NCBI GenBank assembly: GCA_017553815.1
Contig: JAFZJT010000033.1
Coordinates: 1 to 10,789 of the forward strand
DNA length: 10,789 nucleotides
DNA from: Clostridia bacterium
GTDB lineage: Bacteria > Bacillota_A > Clostridia > Christensenellales > CAG-138
Direction of reading: 5' to 3'
Both the position numbers and the translations under genes were made by a program. Below, piece by piece: positions 1-5,965 of the stretch (positions are counted from its first letter, which is position 1; each line of letters begins with the position of its first letter). A model generated the notes under the pieces. That model was given only the letters and a program-made list of their open reading frames with translations, ran no database searches and was not told the origin of the DNA.

Positions 1-150
1 TCGACTAATCCGGACGACCTCGTCAGTAACGAACAAGCTCTGTTGAATAAGGTTGTTGATGAGTTAGCTGCTGTTTTGAACATACTGGATGAATACTACC
101 CGGAAGAAAGTAATAAATTAAGTATCAAGTATGGAGGATGGTTAGGCTGA
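1..150 (+). CDS. 3' end of an unrecognised gene (partial)
   Basis: An open frame enters from the left edge and ends at TGA 148-150, giving the last 49 residues of a protein. The visible part is acidic and probably helical (leucine/valine-rich around residues 15-32, followed by an EYYPEE stretch) and ends in a Gly-rich GGWLG tail. I do not recognise a family. The stop codon shares its last base with the next gene's ATG (TGATG), so the two are probably translationally coupled and part of one operon with the genes downstream. Its function cannot be assigned from the fragment. Confidence 0.6.
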   Translation, partial: STNPDDLVSNEQALLNKVVDELAAVLNILDEYYPEESNKLSIKYGGWLG

Positions 151-467
151 TGAAAAAGCTATTATATCGCTTGCTGTATGTATCGGATGGTATTTTAGGC
201 TTTTTGAGTGGTGTTTTTATCTCTGTTGCTACAAATATTGTAACAAGCGGGATTCCAGACAGAAAACTGAGCGAACTTGGTTGGCAGTTATGGGGCTCGG
301 CCATTATGTGGGCTGTTGCTGGAACGGCAACTATAGTTTGGTCGTTACTAGTAAAACCTGTTCAAGAATTATTCGGGCTTGATTCGATTCATGGAAAACG
401 AGGAGATAGTAACTGGGATGCATTCATAGGAGATAACAAAAGAAAAAAGTCAGGTGTGCGGTTTTAG
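150..467 (+). CDS. Small two-helix membrane protein, unknown function
   Basis: This frame encodes 105 residues starting at the ATG that overlaps the previous stop by one base. A GGAGG at 133-137 lies about 12 bases upstream. A second ATG at 138 sits directly on that GGAGG and is a poorer start. Two hydrophobic stretches, about residues 12-33 and 46-68, look like membrane helices. A short basic N-terminus (MKKLLYR) precedes them, and a charged, soluble tail of about 35 residues ends in KRKKSG. I recognise no family. It has no visible catalytic motif and is too small to be an amino-acid antiporter, the usual partner of an arginine decarboxylase. It could anchor or regulate the operon's enzymes, but that is a guess from position only. 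Confidence 0.6.
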   Translation: MKKLLYRLLYVSDGILGFLSGVFISVATNIVTSGIPDRKLSELGWQLWGSAIMWAVAGTATIVWSLLVKPVQELFGLDSIHGKRGDSNWDAFIGDNKRKKSGVRF

Positions 468-528
468 CACTTTTCCTTATATCACTCTTTGCAGTGATTA
501 TCAGTATAATATTATTATGTGTATAGAA

Positions 529-1350
529 ATGAAAAACATTGTTGATTTTTATGTTAAGAACAACAGCGATTGGGTCAATCATTATGACAGCAGAAATGAG
601 TTGCGAAAAATCAAAGCGCTTATAGAAGCAATAGGAATTGATGTTGGCCCACAAACTTGTATCGCAGATATTGGATGTGGGAGCGGACGCTCTTCTGTTG
701 TTTTGTCACGTGTGGTTAATGGAATGGGAACAATCATTGGGGTTGATAAAAGAGATGAAAGCATTAATTATGCTAAGTCATCCATTAGCCTATCAAATGT
801 TGAATTTATAAAAGAAGATGCGTTCTCCTTTTTATCTTTAACGGAAAACAAACAACGTTTTGATGCGGTATTTTTCGTATGGTCTTTCTTTGATATGTCT
901 TCGGATGCAAGCCCTATGAAAAAAAAGCATCAATTAGCTCAGATAATCAATTCTTCGTCATGCTGCTTGAAAGATAATGGATACATTGTCGTTCTTCAGC
1001 CGACCAAAGGTGGATCCTTCGAGAAGCTTTTATCCCTTTTTATGCCAACAAGTATTGATTCATATCAAGAAACTCATGATACGTTAATCGCTGCTGGCTT
1101 TAGGGGAGCTCGACGCGCAATACCATCCAGACGATCCAAATGGGCAATTTGGAGCTGCTTTAGATATTCCGATATGGAAGAACTGTATCGTGGAGTTGCC
1201 TCTATTCTATTCTTGGAAGAGCGAAGAATCTTAAGAAGAGAAGAGTTCGATGAGGTTATGCTATGCTTCAAAGAACAAAATAGTAAGACAAGGAATGCGC
1301 TTACAGACTGCGTGAACATATATTATTTAAAAAAGGGGTTAGAACAATGA
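529..1350 (+). CDS. Class I SAM-dependent methyltransferase
   Basis: This gene codes for about 273 residues with a Rossmann-type methyltransferase core in the N-terminal half. Glycine motif I is DIGCGSG at about residues 47-53 (numbered from the ATG at 529). The acidic residue of motif II, which binds the SAM ribose, is in GVDKRD near residue 73. KEDAF near residues 95-99 fits the next SAM contact, and the DAVFFVWSFFD strand (about 112-122) fits motif IV. The C-terminal 130 residues are variable and probably define the substrate, which cannot be read from sequence. The start is uncertain: GTG 454, ATG 517 and ATG 529 are all in frame and none has a good ribosome site. I chose 529 because the sequence before it reads like non-protein leader. 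The stop overlaps the decarboxylase start (ATGA), so the two enzymes are probably made together. O-, N- or small-molecule methylation all remain possible. Confidence 0.85.
   Translation: MKNIVDFYVKNNSDWVNHYDSRNELRKIKALIEAIGIDVGPQTCIADIGCGSGRSSVVLSRVVNGMGTIIGVDKRDESINYAKSSISLSNVEFIKEDAFSFLSLTENKQRFDAVFFVWSFFDMSSDASPMKKKHQLAQIINSSSCCLKDNGYIVVLQPTKGGSFEKLLSLFMPTSIDSYQETHDTLIAAGFRGARRAIPSRRSKWAIWSCFRYSDMEELYRGVASILFLEERRILRREEFDEVMLCFKEQNSKTRNALTDCVNIYYLKKGLEQ
1333..1338 (+). promoter_or_regulatory. Ribosome binding site of the decarboxylase gene
   Basis: AAGGGG lies 8 bases before the ATG at 1347, inside the last codons of the methyltransferase gene. It supports ATG 1347 as the true start and fits coupled translation through the ATGA overlap. 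Confidence 0.6.
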
Positions 1351-1808
1351 AATACTATCTTATTTCTTCGTCTATTGGTACCGGAGATACAAAGCTTACA
1401 AGTTTTGATTGTGCTCTGTTAGAGTCTGGGGTGGCAAATTATAACTTGGTACGCGTTAGTAGCATTTTGCCAACGCATATGACTCAAAGAGATTCTATTG
1501 AGATTCCCGAGGGAACTCCGCTAAATACCGCATATGCAACAATCACAACAAATCTTTTAGCGTCTGTTATTTCTGCTGCGGTTGCTGTTGGAATCCCTGC
1601 AGATGAAAACTGCGTTGGGGTAATAATGGAGTATTCTGACTATTGCTCTGAAACAGAGGCAATAGAAACTGTCGAAAATATGGTGCAAGAAGCTATGCGA
1701 AACAGGGGTTATGAAATAAAAGAGATCAAATCCATATGTGCATCAACCGCAATAAGCGATTCAAATACTAAATTTTCAACTGCGTTTGCATGTATCGCAA
1801 TGTGGTGA
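1347..1808 (+). CDS. Pyruvoyl-dependent arginine decarboxylase (PvlArgDC/PdaD/AaxB family)
   Basis: The protein is 153 residues, near the usual 150-195 of this family. From memory of the Methanocaldococcus jannaschii enzyme it aligns along its whole length. FDCALLESG (20-28) matches FDGALLNAG, NLVRVSSILP (33-42) matches NLIRISSIMP, and EYSDYCSETEAIETV (95-109) matches the EYEGKCSKKEAEKTV region. The family cleaves itself between the two serines, here Ser38-Ser39, and Ser39 becomes the pyruvoyl group that replaces PLP. The equivalents of Asp35, Asn47 and catalytic Glu109 of the archaeal enzyme are Asp21, Asn33 and Glu95, so an active enzyme is expected. The normal reaction is arginine to agmatine plus CO2, used for polyamine synthesis or acid tolerance. 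Members that use other amino acids cannot be excluded. It overlaps the methyltransferase upstream (ATGA) and a small gene downstream (GTGA). No antiporter gene is visible nearby. Confidence 0.88.
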   Translation: MKYYLISSSIGTGDTKLTSFDCALLESGVANYNLVRVSSILPTHMTQRDSIEIPEGTPLNTAYATITTNLLASVISAAVAVGIPADENCVGVIMEYSDYCSETEAIETVENMVQEAMRNRGYEIKEIKSICASTAISDSNTKFSTAFACIAMW

Positions 1809-2050
1809 AAGATTATAATATGTTGCCTCACCTTATGTTGCACTGCAAATACTGCGGTTCTGCAATGGATGCTATTCGGTATTTTGTTCATTATACGAAT
1901 TTTCATGAGTTTGTATGTAAGATGGCTAACGCGATACTGGAGAACAGCCTCGAAGCAGAACTCGACAATATGTCTGCGACTGTGAAGTTGAACACATTGG
2001 TCGCTGAAATTAAACAGCTCGTCGCCAAAATTGAAAACTTCCATCGCTAA
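1805..2050 (+). CDS. Small unrecognised protein coupled to the decarboxylase
   Basis: This frame gives 81 residues if it begins at GTG 1805, which overlaps the decarboxylase stop in a GTGA arrangement. ATG 1820 is a possible shorter start, and ATG 1790 would lie further inside the upstream gene. No strong ribosome site is visible, as is common for coupled genes. The N-terminal part has a single CKYC pair (C-x2-C) followed by an aromatic, histidine-containing stretch (DAIRYFVHY, NFHEF). The C-terminal half looks like an amphipathic helix or short coiled coil with regular Leu/Ile/Val spacing (LNTLVAEIKQLVAKI). One Cys pair with nearby histidines could bind a metal, but this is speculative. I recognise no family. 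Codon use reads like real coding sequence. A decayed fragment of a longer gene is the alternative. Confidence 0.5.
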   Translation: MKDYNMLPHLMLHCKYCGSAMDAIRYFVHYTNFHEFVCKMANAILENSLEAELDNMSATVKLNTLVAEIKQLVAKIENFHR

Positions 2051-2156
2051 AACTATAAATTGATAATCAGATATGCTGGTGGTAAGCTGACAATGTTTTT
2101 AATCATAATGCAGGATAAGATAGCCCGAAGGGAGGGGTACCAGTTCGGTTCGCGCT

Positions 2157-2186
2157 AGGTAATGTATATTTAGTTGCGCAAATTCA
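2157..2186 (+). repeat. Outer inverted repeat, left end of the IS
   Basis: This arm pairs as an inverted repeat with 3628-3657. The inner 13 bases (TTGCGCAAATTCA) match perfectly, and further matching triplets GGT and TGT lie toward the tip. In total about 21 of 30 positions agree without gaps. Confidence 0.6.
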
Positions 2187-2212
2187 GGGTCCGCCCGTTG
2201 TACGGATAAAAA

Positions 2213-2242
2213 GATAGACATAGTTCGGACCGATTGGTAAAA
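2213..2242 (+). repeat. Inner inverted repeat, left, next to the transposase
   Basis: GATAGAC is followed by ATAGTTCGGACCG (2220-2232) and then GGTAAAA (2236-2242). The 13-base block recurs exactly, inverted, at 3489-3501, and the GGTAAAA block also recurs inverted beside it. It lies just upstream of the transposase ribosome site, so it could be a transposase-binding or promoter-control site, or an alternative terminus. Confidence 0.65.
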
Positions 2243-2267
2243 TAGAGTTACCACAACAAAACTTACC

Positions 2268-2273
2268 GGGAGG
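2268..2273 (+). promoter_or_regulatory. Ribosome binding site of the transposase
   Basis: GGGAGG is spaced 8 bases from the ATG at 2282 and confirms that start. Confidence 0.7.
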
Positions 2274-2281
2274 TCAGAACT

Positions 2282-3479
2282 ATGCCTGATAACATTGTAC
2301 AACTAAACACGGAATTAATCCATAGTGAATTGAAGGATCTGGTAAAAAACTCTGTGGAAGAGACACTTAACGCGCTGCTTGATGCCGAAGCCGACAGGCT
2401 GGTGAACGCCGAGCGCTACGCCCGCGATGAGGAGCGGCGCGGTTATCGAGCCGGTCATTACGACAGGAGCTTTACAACGACCGCAGGTGAAGTCAATCTG
2501 CGAATGCCGAAGTTGAAAGGGGTCACCTTCGAGACATCTATTATAGAACGGTACCGTAGGAGAGAGACGTCCGTGGAGGAAGCACTGATAGAGATGTATC
2601 TTGCCGGCGTATCGGTTCGGCGTGTGGAGGACATCACCGAAGCGCTCTGGGGAACGAAGGTATCCCCGGGAACTATCTCCAATCTCAACAAAAGAGCGTA
2701 TGAACACATTGAGAAATGGCGAAACCGACCGCTTGAAGCGAAGTATCCCTATATCTATGTGGATGGTATCTATTTGAAGCGCTGCTGGGGAGGAGAATAC
2801 GAAAATGCCTCCGTCCTTATTGCGATAGGCGTAACAGAGGACGGTTACCGCGAGATACTCGGAGCGGCGGAAGGCTTGAAGGAAGACCTCGAGAGCTGGA
2901 AAAACTTCTTTAGTTTGGCTGAAATCCCGCCGACTCGACGGTGTGAAGCTGGTGATAGGCGATAAAGCTCTTGGAATGGTCGAATCTATCGGGCAGGTTT
3001 TCCCGGAGGTGAAGTATCAGCGCTGCACCGTTCGCTTTTACAGAAACGTCCTTTCCTCAGTGCCGAACAGGAATGCCGCAACCGTTGCAAAATTGCTGAA
3101 AGCGATCCACGCACAGGAGGATAAAGAGGCAGCAAGAGAGAAAGCAAAGCAGGTGGTCGAAAAGCTCAAAGCGATGAAGCTTGGTAAGGCGGCAAAGGTC
3201 GTTGAGGCTGGATTTGAAGAGACGCTGACTTTTATGTCCTTTCCTTCCCAGCACTGGCTCAGGATACGAACAAACAACGCTTTGGAACGATTGAACCGCG
3301 AGATCAAACGTCGTACGAAGGTGGTCGGGACTTTCCCGGACGGAGAATCGGCGCTGATGCTTGTATGTGCAAGGCTCCGGCACGTGGCTTCAAGCGAATG
3401 GGGTTCCAAACGCTATCTCAACATGGAGCATTTGAAATCGATGATCCTCTCCGAAGAGGAGGGACTCATAGCCGGGTAA
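2282..3479 (+). pseudogene. IS256-family transposase, frameshifted
   Basis: This is a mutator-type DDE transposase read in two frames. Frame one runs 2282-2965 and holds the N-terminal DNA-binding region, the AEADRLVNAERYARDEERRGYRAGHY stretch in essence (about residues 35-60), and the first catalytic Asp in YVDGIYLK (residue 161). The second frame carries VIGDKALG (second Asp, codon at 2961), RCTVRFYRNVL (the Cys/His-like region) and TNNALERLNRE (catalytic Glu, codon at 3285). The family pattern SWK..FF.WLK...L.GVKLVIGD resumes in the second frame from GTT TGG at 2913, so one extra base near 2912 breaks the gene. Skipping it gives about 398 residues, the normal length. Family members usually have a single unbroken frame, so I read this as a mutation or sequencing error rather than programmed frameshifting. 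Confidence 0.85.
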
Positions 3480-3482
3480 CCG

Positions 3483-3510
3483 TTTTACCGGTCCGAACTA
3501 TATGCTTATC
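3483..3510 (-). repeat. Inner inverted repeat, right, just after the transposase stop
   Basis: The reverse complement reads GATAAGCAT, then ATAGTTCGGACCG, then GTAAAA, and mirrors 2213-2242 with a three-base gap. It begins three bases after the transposase stop codon. Confidence 0.65.
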
Positions 3511-3527
3511 GCCTTCGTTATGATACC

Positions 3528-3588
3528 GGTCCGGCCGTTGCCCGTCAAGGGTAAAACAAGCGCTTCGCGCCCTTGACAGCCACGGACC
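3528..3588. repeat. Large imperfect palindrome at the right side of the IS
   Basis: The outer stem is GGTCCG (3528-3533) with CGGACC (3583-3588). The inner stem is a perfect 8-bp pair, GTCAAGGG (3544-3551) with CCCTTGAC (3570-3577). The loop holds GCGC-TTC-GCGC (3560-3570). ACCGGT also occurs on both flanks (3525 and 3591). There is no T-run, so it is not a typical intrinsic terminator. It lies between the transposase and the right outer repeat and has no counterpart on the left side of the IS. Confidence 0.6.
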
Positions 3589-3627
3589 TGACCGGTGCGG
3601 ATGAACCAAGGCGATTAAGCAGGAAAA

Positions 3628-3657
3628 TGAATTTGCGCAAAACTATTGACAGGACCC
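3628..3657 (-). repeat. Outer inverted repeat, right end of the IS
   Basis: Read on the minus strand this arm begins GGGTCCTGTCAA and ends in TTGCGCAAATTCA. The last 13 bases are identical to the left arm. It looks like the better preserved terminus, and the left tip has diverged. Confidence 0.6.
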
Positions 3658-3784
3658 AGGTTTCAATAATTCTTAAGGTCGTTCATTAATATATTTCGCC
3701 TTTGACCTTGCATTTGTAGTTTTCTATCATACAAAGGAATGTTGGTTCTGTATTATCAGATTAAGTGGTTCTGAAATAATTATG

Positions 3785-3819
3785 TCGCATTATGTAGTCA
3801 TATTGACGAAGTAATGCGA
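3785..3819. repeat. 8-bp inverted repeat
   Basis: TCGCATTA (3785-3792) and TAATGCGA (3812-3819) form a perfect dyad around a 19-base spacer in otherwise AT-rich non-coding DNA. The role is unknown. Confidence 0.45.
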
Positions 3820-3921
3820 TTTACCATTTAGATAATGCCTCAAAAACGTTTTTATAAACAAATGTTCAATGTAATTATCGATTCTCCTTTAACTAATGAT
3901 GTTGCTTGCTTATTTTAATAC

Positions 3922-3967
3922 ATATTACTGCTTCATTTCAATACGCTTTGCGGCTTCGCAGTAATAT
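3922..3967. repeat. 10-bp inverted repeat
   Basis: ATATTACTGC (3922-3931) and GCAGTAATAT (3958-3967) are perfect reverse complements around 26 bases. The spacer and right arm also contain the small stem TGCG-GCTT-CGCA, so two alternative folds compete. It could be a protein-binding dyad or an RNA stem. Confidence 0.5.
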
Positions 3968-3994
3968 ATTTCGTTTATCAAATCTATGTATCAA

Positions 3995-4023
3995 AGTGCG
4001 ACAGTAAAAACGTTTGCCGCACT
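3995..4023 (-). terminator. Possible weak terminator of the conjugation operon
   Basis: On the minus strand AGTGCG pairs with CGCACT across a 17-base loop, and TTTGATAC follows. It lies about 50 bases past the stop of the cell-wall hydrolase gene, the last gene of the operon here. The stem is short and the T-run poor, so this is only a candidate. Confidence 0.2.
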
Positions 4024-4072
4024 CTGCATTTTGAATTATAGAATATAGGGATTCATAACAAAACCGCTCGCA

Positions 4073-5965
4073 TCAATACTCCGGCAGCCCATACCCAAAG
4101 ATATTACTGCTGCCAACGCCGTATTGCTGCTGTCTGCAGGCATCGCCGGAGTTGCCTTCCACGGTATAGACTATTCCGTCCTCGCACTTCTCCACAATGC
4201 CAACATGGTCGCAATCGCCGTCCACCTCCCAATCGAAGAAGATAAGATCGCCGGGGCTTGGCTCATAGCTGTTGTCCTGCCACTGTCCGTTATCCATGAA
4301 CCATTGTGAGCCTACATCCACGCCCTGAAAGCGCGGAATGATCCCTGCTTCAAGATAGCCGCATTGATCGGCGCACCATGAAACGAAGATGGCGCACCAT
4401 TCCACCCGTTCGGTATAGCCCCACCAGCTCCAGTAGATCTCGCCGCCCTCGTTTCCAAGCTGTGTCAGCGCAAGCTCCACAATGACGGTGTTGCCGCCCG
4501 CGCTAAAGGCTCTGCCGTAGGGATAGTAGCGAAGCACATGGGGCGCGTACTGCTTATCGCCGTAGCTGTTCCAACCGAGATTTGCCGCCTGCATATCGGA
4601 GAACTCCACGGCTGCGGCGATGGAATAGCCGCCGTAGTTGGTTATCGCCCACGGGATAAAGCCGTTGCCGTAGTTATAGCCTTGCAGTGCCAGCTTGATC
4701 CGTGTCATGTCTATGGGGTTTTCCACCTGCGCTTCGGATAGACAGGCACCAAGTGTCTGTACACCCACCTCTATGGAGTATTCCGGATCGGTTATGCCGT
4801 TAGGTTCGCGCGGATAGCGGGTGTTATAGCCGCTTTCGGAGGATTGCATGGGATCAAGCCCGCGCCCGCCGCTTTCCTGCATCATAACAGCCTTGATAAG
4901 TTCCGTGTACTCCTCAATACCATACTGCCTTGCATAGTTGCGTATGATCGGCGTATAGGCTTCCACCTCTGCACTCACCGGTGTGTAGGACGAGCTGCTG
5001 CTTCCGCCGCCGAACAGCGCAAGCGCCGCGCCGAACAGGACTATAAACAGGATCACAACAAGCGTTACCCAGCCGCCCGCTATCATCAGAAGGATCAGTT
5101 CCTTGATCGCGGCTATGATCGCTCTTACAGCCTTTGCTGTGAGCTTTGCGGTTCGCTTTGCCGCCTCCGCCGCTTTCTTCGCCGCGATCTTGGCTTTCTG
5201 CGCCGTCTTTTGCGCGGTTTTGGCGGCGGTCTTTGCCGCCGCCTGTGCCTGCTTTGCGCTCCTATCCGCTGTCTTAATTGCCGCGTGCCCACTTCGATCC
5301 GCAGTCTTTACGGAGCGCTTTGTGGTCTTGATGCCGCTGTTCGGCGTTTTTATCGCTGCCTTGCCGGAGGATTTCGCCGTTTGCTTTACGGTTTTAGCCT
5401 CCGCTTCCCGTGTGCGGATTGCAAGCGGGTGTCTGCCCGTTGTCTTGATTGGGCTTGCGGAAGCTGTGCCTTTGGGGCTGACCGCCTTTGGAGCGCGTGG
5501 CATTTCACGCATAGGCGCGGTTGCATTTTGCCCGATCCGCCCTTTCTTTTCAGATGGCAGCGCCTGCACTTTCTCCGCCGTATTTTCAGCCCTGTTAGCC
5601 GCCTTTGTTTCAGCCCACTTTGCGGATGCCTTTTCAGCCCGTTTTGCCGCCTGCTTTTTCGGCAGTTCGGCTTTGCGTTCAGCAGCGTTCTCCCCGTGCT
5701 GAGAGATGCGGTCTTTCACATGCCGGACGGCTTTTCGCCCGGTCTTGTCCGCTTCATGCACCGCGCCGTAGGCAGCGGTTTCCATGCCGCCCGACAGACG
5801 ATCCGCCGCGTATTCCTCCGGGCTGCCCTCGGCTGCGTGGGTGCTGTGCTCCGCTTTTTCCTTTGTGCGTACATAGGCGTTCTTCATGCGCTCGGAAGCC
5901 ACGGCGGATTTATCAATGGCCTTGATCGTACCCTTTGCAGTATCCCGCACCTTAATATCAGGCAT
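4073..5965 (-). CDS. Membrane-anchored lysozyme-like/CHAP cell-wall hydrolase of the conjugation apparatus
   Basis: This 630-residue protein opens peptidoglycan for the transfer channel, the VirB1-like role. Residues 1-285 are a long Lys/Ala-rich, low-complexity region with repeated KTADRS and AAKTA units, resembling histone H1-type tails, and should lie in the cytoplasm. A membrane helix spans about 290-318. Residues 330-490 are a lysozyme/Slt-like domain with the likely catalytic Glu364 in MMQESGG. Residues 490-630 are a CHAP or NlpC/P60-type amidase/endopeptidase domain with Cys524 (EWCAIFVSWCA), His587 (DHVGIVE) and a polar third residue near EGN (603-605). The ATG at 5963-5965 overlaps the sortase stop by 8 bases and follows a GGAGGAA site, which fixes the start. 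It is the last gene of the operon seen here. The two-domain layout is typical of Tn1549-type elements, and both active sites look intact. Confidence 0.88.
   Translation of the reverse strand: MPDIKVRDTAKGTIKAIDKSAVASERMKNAYVRTKEKAEHSTHAAEGSPEEYAADRLSGGMETAAYGAVHEADKTGRKAVRHVKDRISQHGENAAERKAELPKKQAAKRAEKASAKWAETKAANRAENTAEKVQALPSEKKGRIGQNATAPMREMPRAPKAVSPKGTASASPIKTTGRHPLAIRTREAEAKTVKQTAKSSGKAAIKTPNSGIKTTKRSVKTADRSGHAAIKTADRSAKQAQAAAKTAAKTAQKTAQKAKIAAKKAAEAAKRTAKLTAKAVRAIIAAIKELILLMIAGGWVTLVVILFIVLFGAALALFGGGSSSSSYTPVSAEVEAYTPIIRNYARQYGIEEYTELIKAVMMQESGGRGLDPMQSSESGYNTRYPREPNGITDPEYSIEVGVQTLGACLSEAQVENPIDMTRIKLALQGYNYGNGFIPWAITNYGGYSIAAAVEFSDMQAANLGWNSYGDKQYAPHVLRYYPYGRAFSAGGNTVIVELALTQLGNEGGEIYWSWWGYTERVEWCAIFVSWCADQCGYLEAGIIPRFQGVDVGSQWFMDNGQWQDNSYEPSPGDLIFFDWEVDGDCDHVGIVEKCEDGIVYTVEGNSGDACRQQQYGVGSSNIFGYGLPEY

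Larger units (their letters stand above)
2157..3657 (+). mobile_element. IS256-family (mutator-type) insertion sequence, about 1.5 kb
   Basis: The element contains a single transposase gene of the IS256/mutator family, bounded by imperfect 30-bp inverted repeats at 2157-2186 and 3628-3657 that match at about 21 of 30 positions without gaps. The length fits the family (roughly 1.3-1.5 kb). The flanking 8-9 bases (before 2157 and after 3657) show no direct repeat, so the expected target duplication is missing. The left end is also the more diverged of the two. Either the element has been rearranged since insertion or the true ends differ from these. A second, inner repeat pair hugs the transposase and is an alternative set of ends. 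The element sits between the decarboxylase operon and the conjugation module. The transposase frameshift means it is probably immobile unless it is supplied in trans. Confidence 0.75.
3658..4072. other. AT-rich gene-free stretch with several dyads
   Basis: No frame of useful length or with a ribosome site is seen on either strand. The base composition is much more AT-rich than the conjugation operon beside it. It holds perfect inverted repeats at 3785-3792/3812-3819 (8 bp) and 3922-3931/3958-3967 (10 bp), a 12-bp palindrome AAAAACGTTTTT at 3842-3853, and a weak hairpin at 3995-4023. It separates the IS from the end of the conjugation operon and may contain that operon's transcription stop or an element junction. 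Confidence 0.6.

Noticed and set aside
505..510. TATAAT sequence before the methyltransferase as a possible promoter
   Set aside because: No acceptable -35 box lies at 16-18 bases (TTGCAG is only 10 bases away), and the region is AT-rich, so a chance match is likely.
1709..2044. Minus-strand 111-codon frame across the decarboxylase end and the small gene
   Set aside because: The plus-strand decarboxylase is certain here, and the antisense product shows no motif or ribosome site.
2906..2916. Programmed +1 frameshift in the transposase
   Set aside because: No stop codon or known slippery arrangement is at the shift point, and IS256-family transposases are normally read in a single frame. A plain mutation is simpler.
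2315..3409. Minus-strand frames inside the transposase
   Set aside because: They are shadows of the transposase reading frames, with no family resemblance.
5103..5400. Repetitive DNA that might suggest a tandem repeat or CRISPR array
   Set aside because: The repetition comes from codons for the Lys/Ala-rich tail of the hydrolase. There are no regular repeats with unique spacers.
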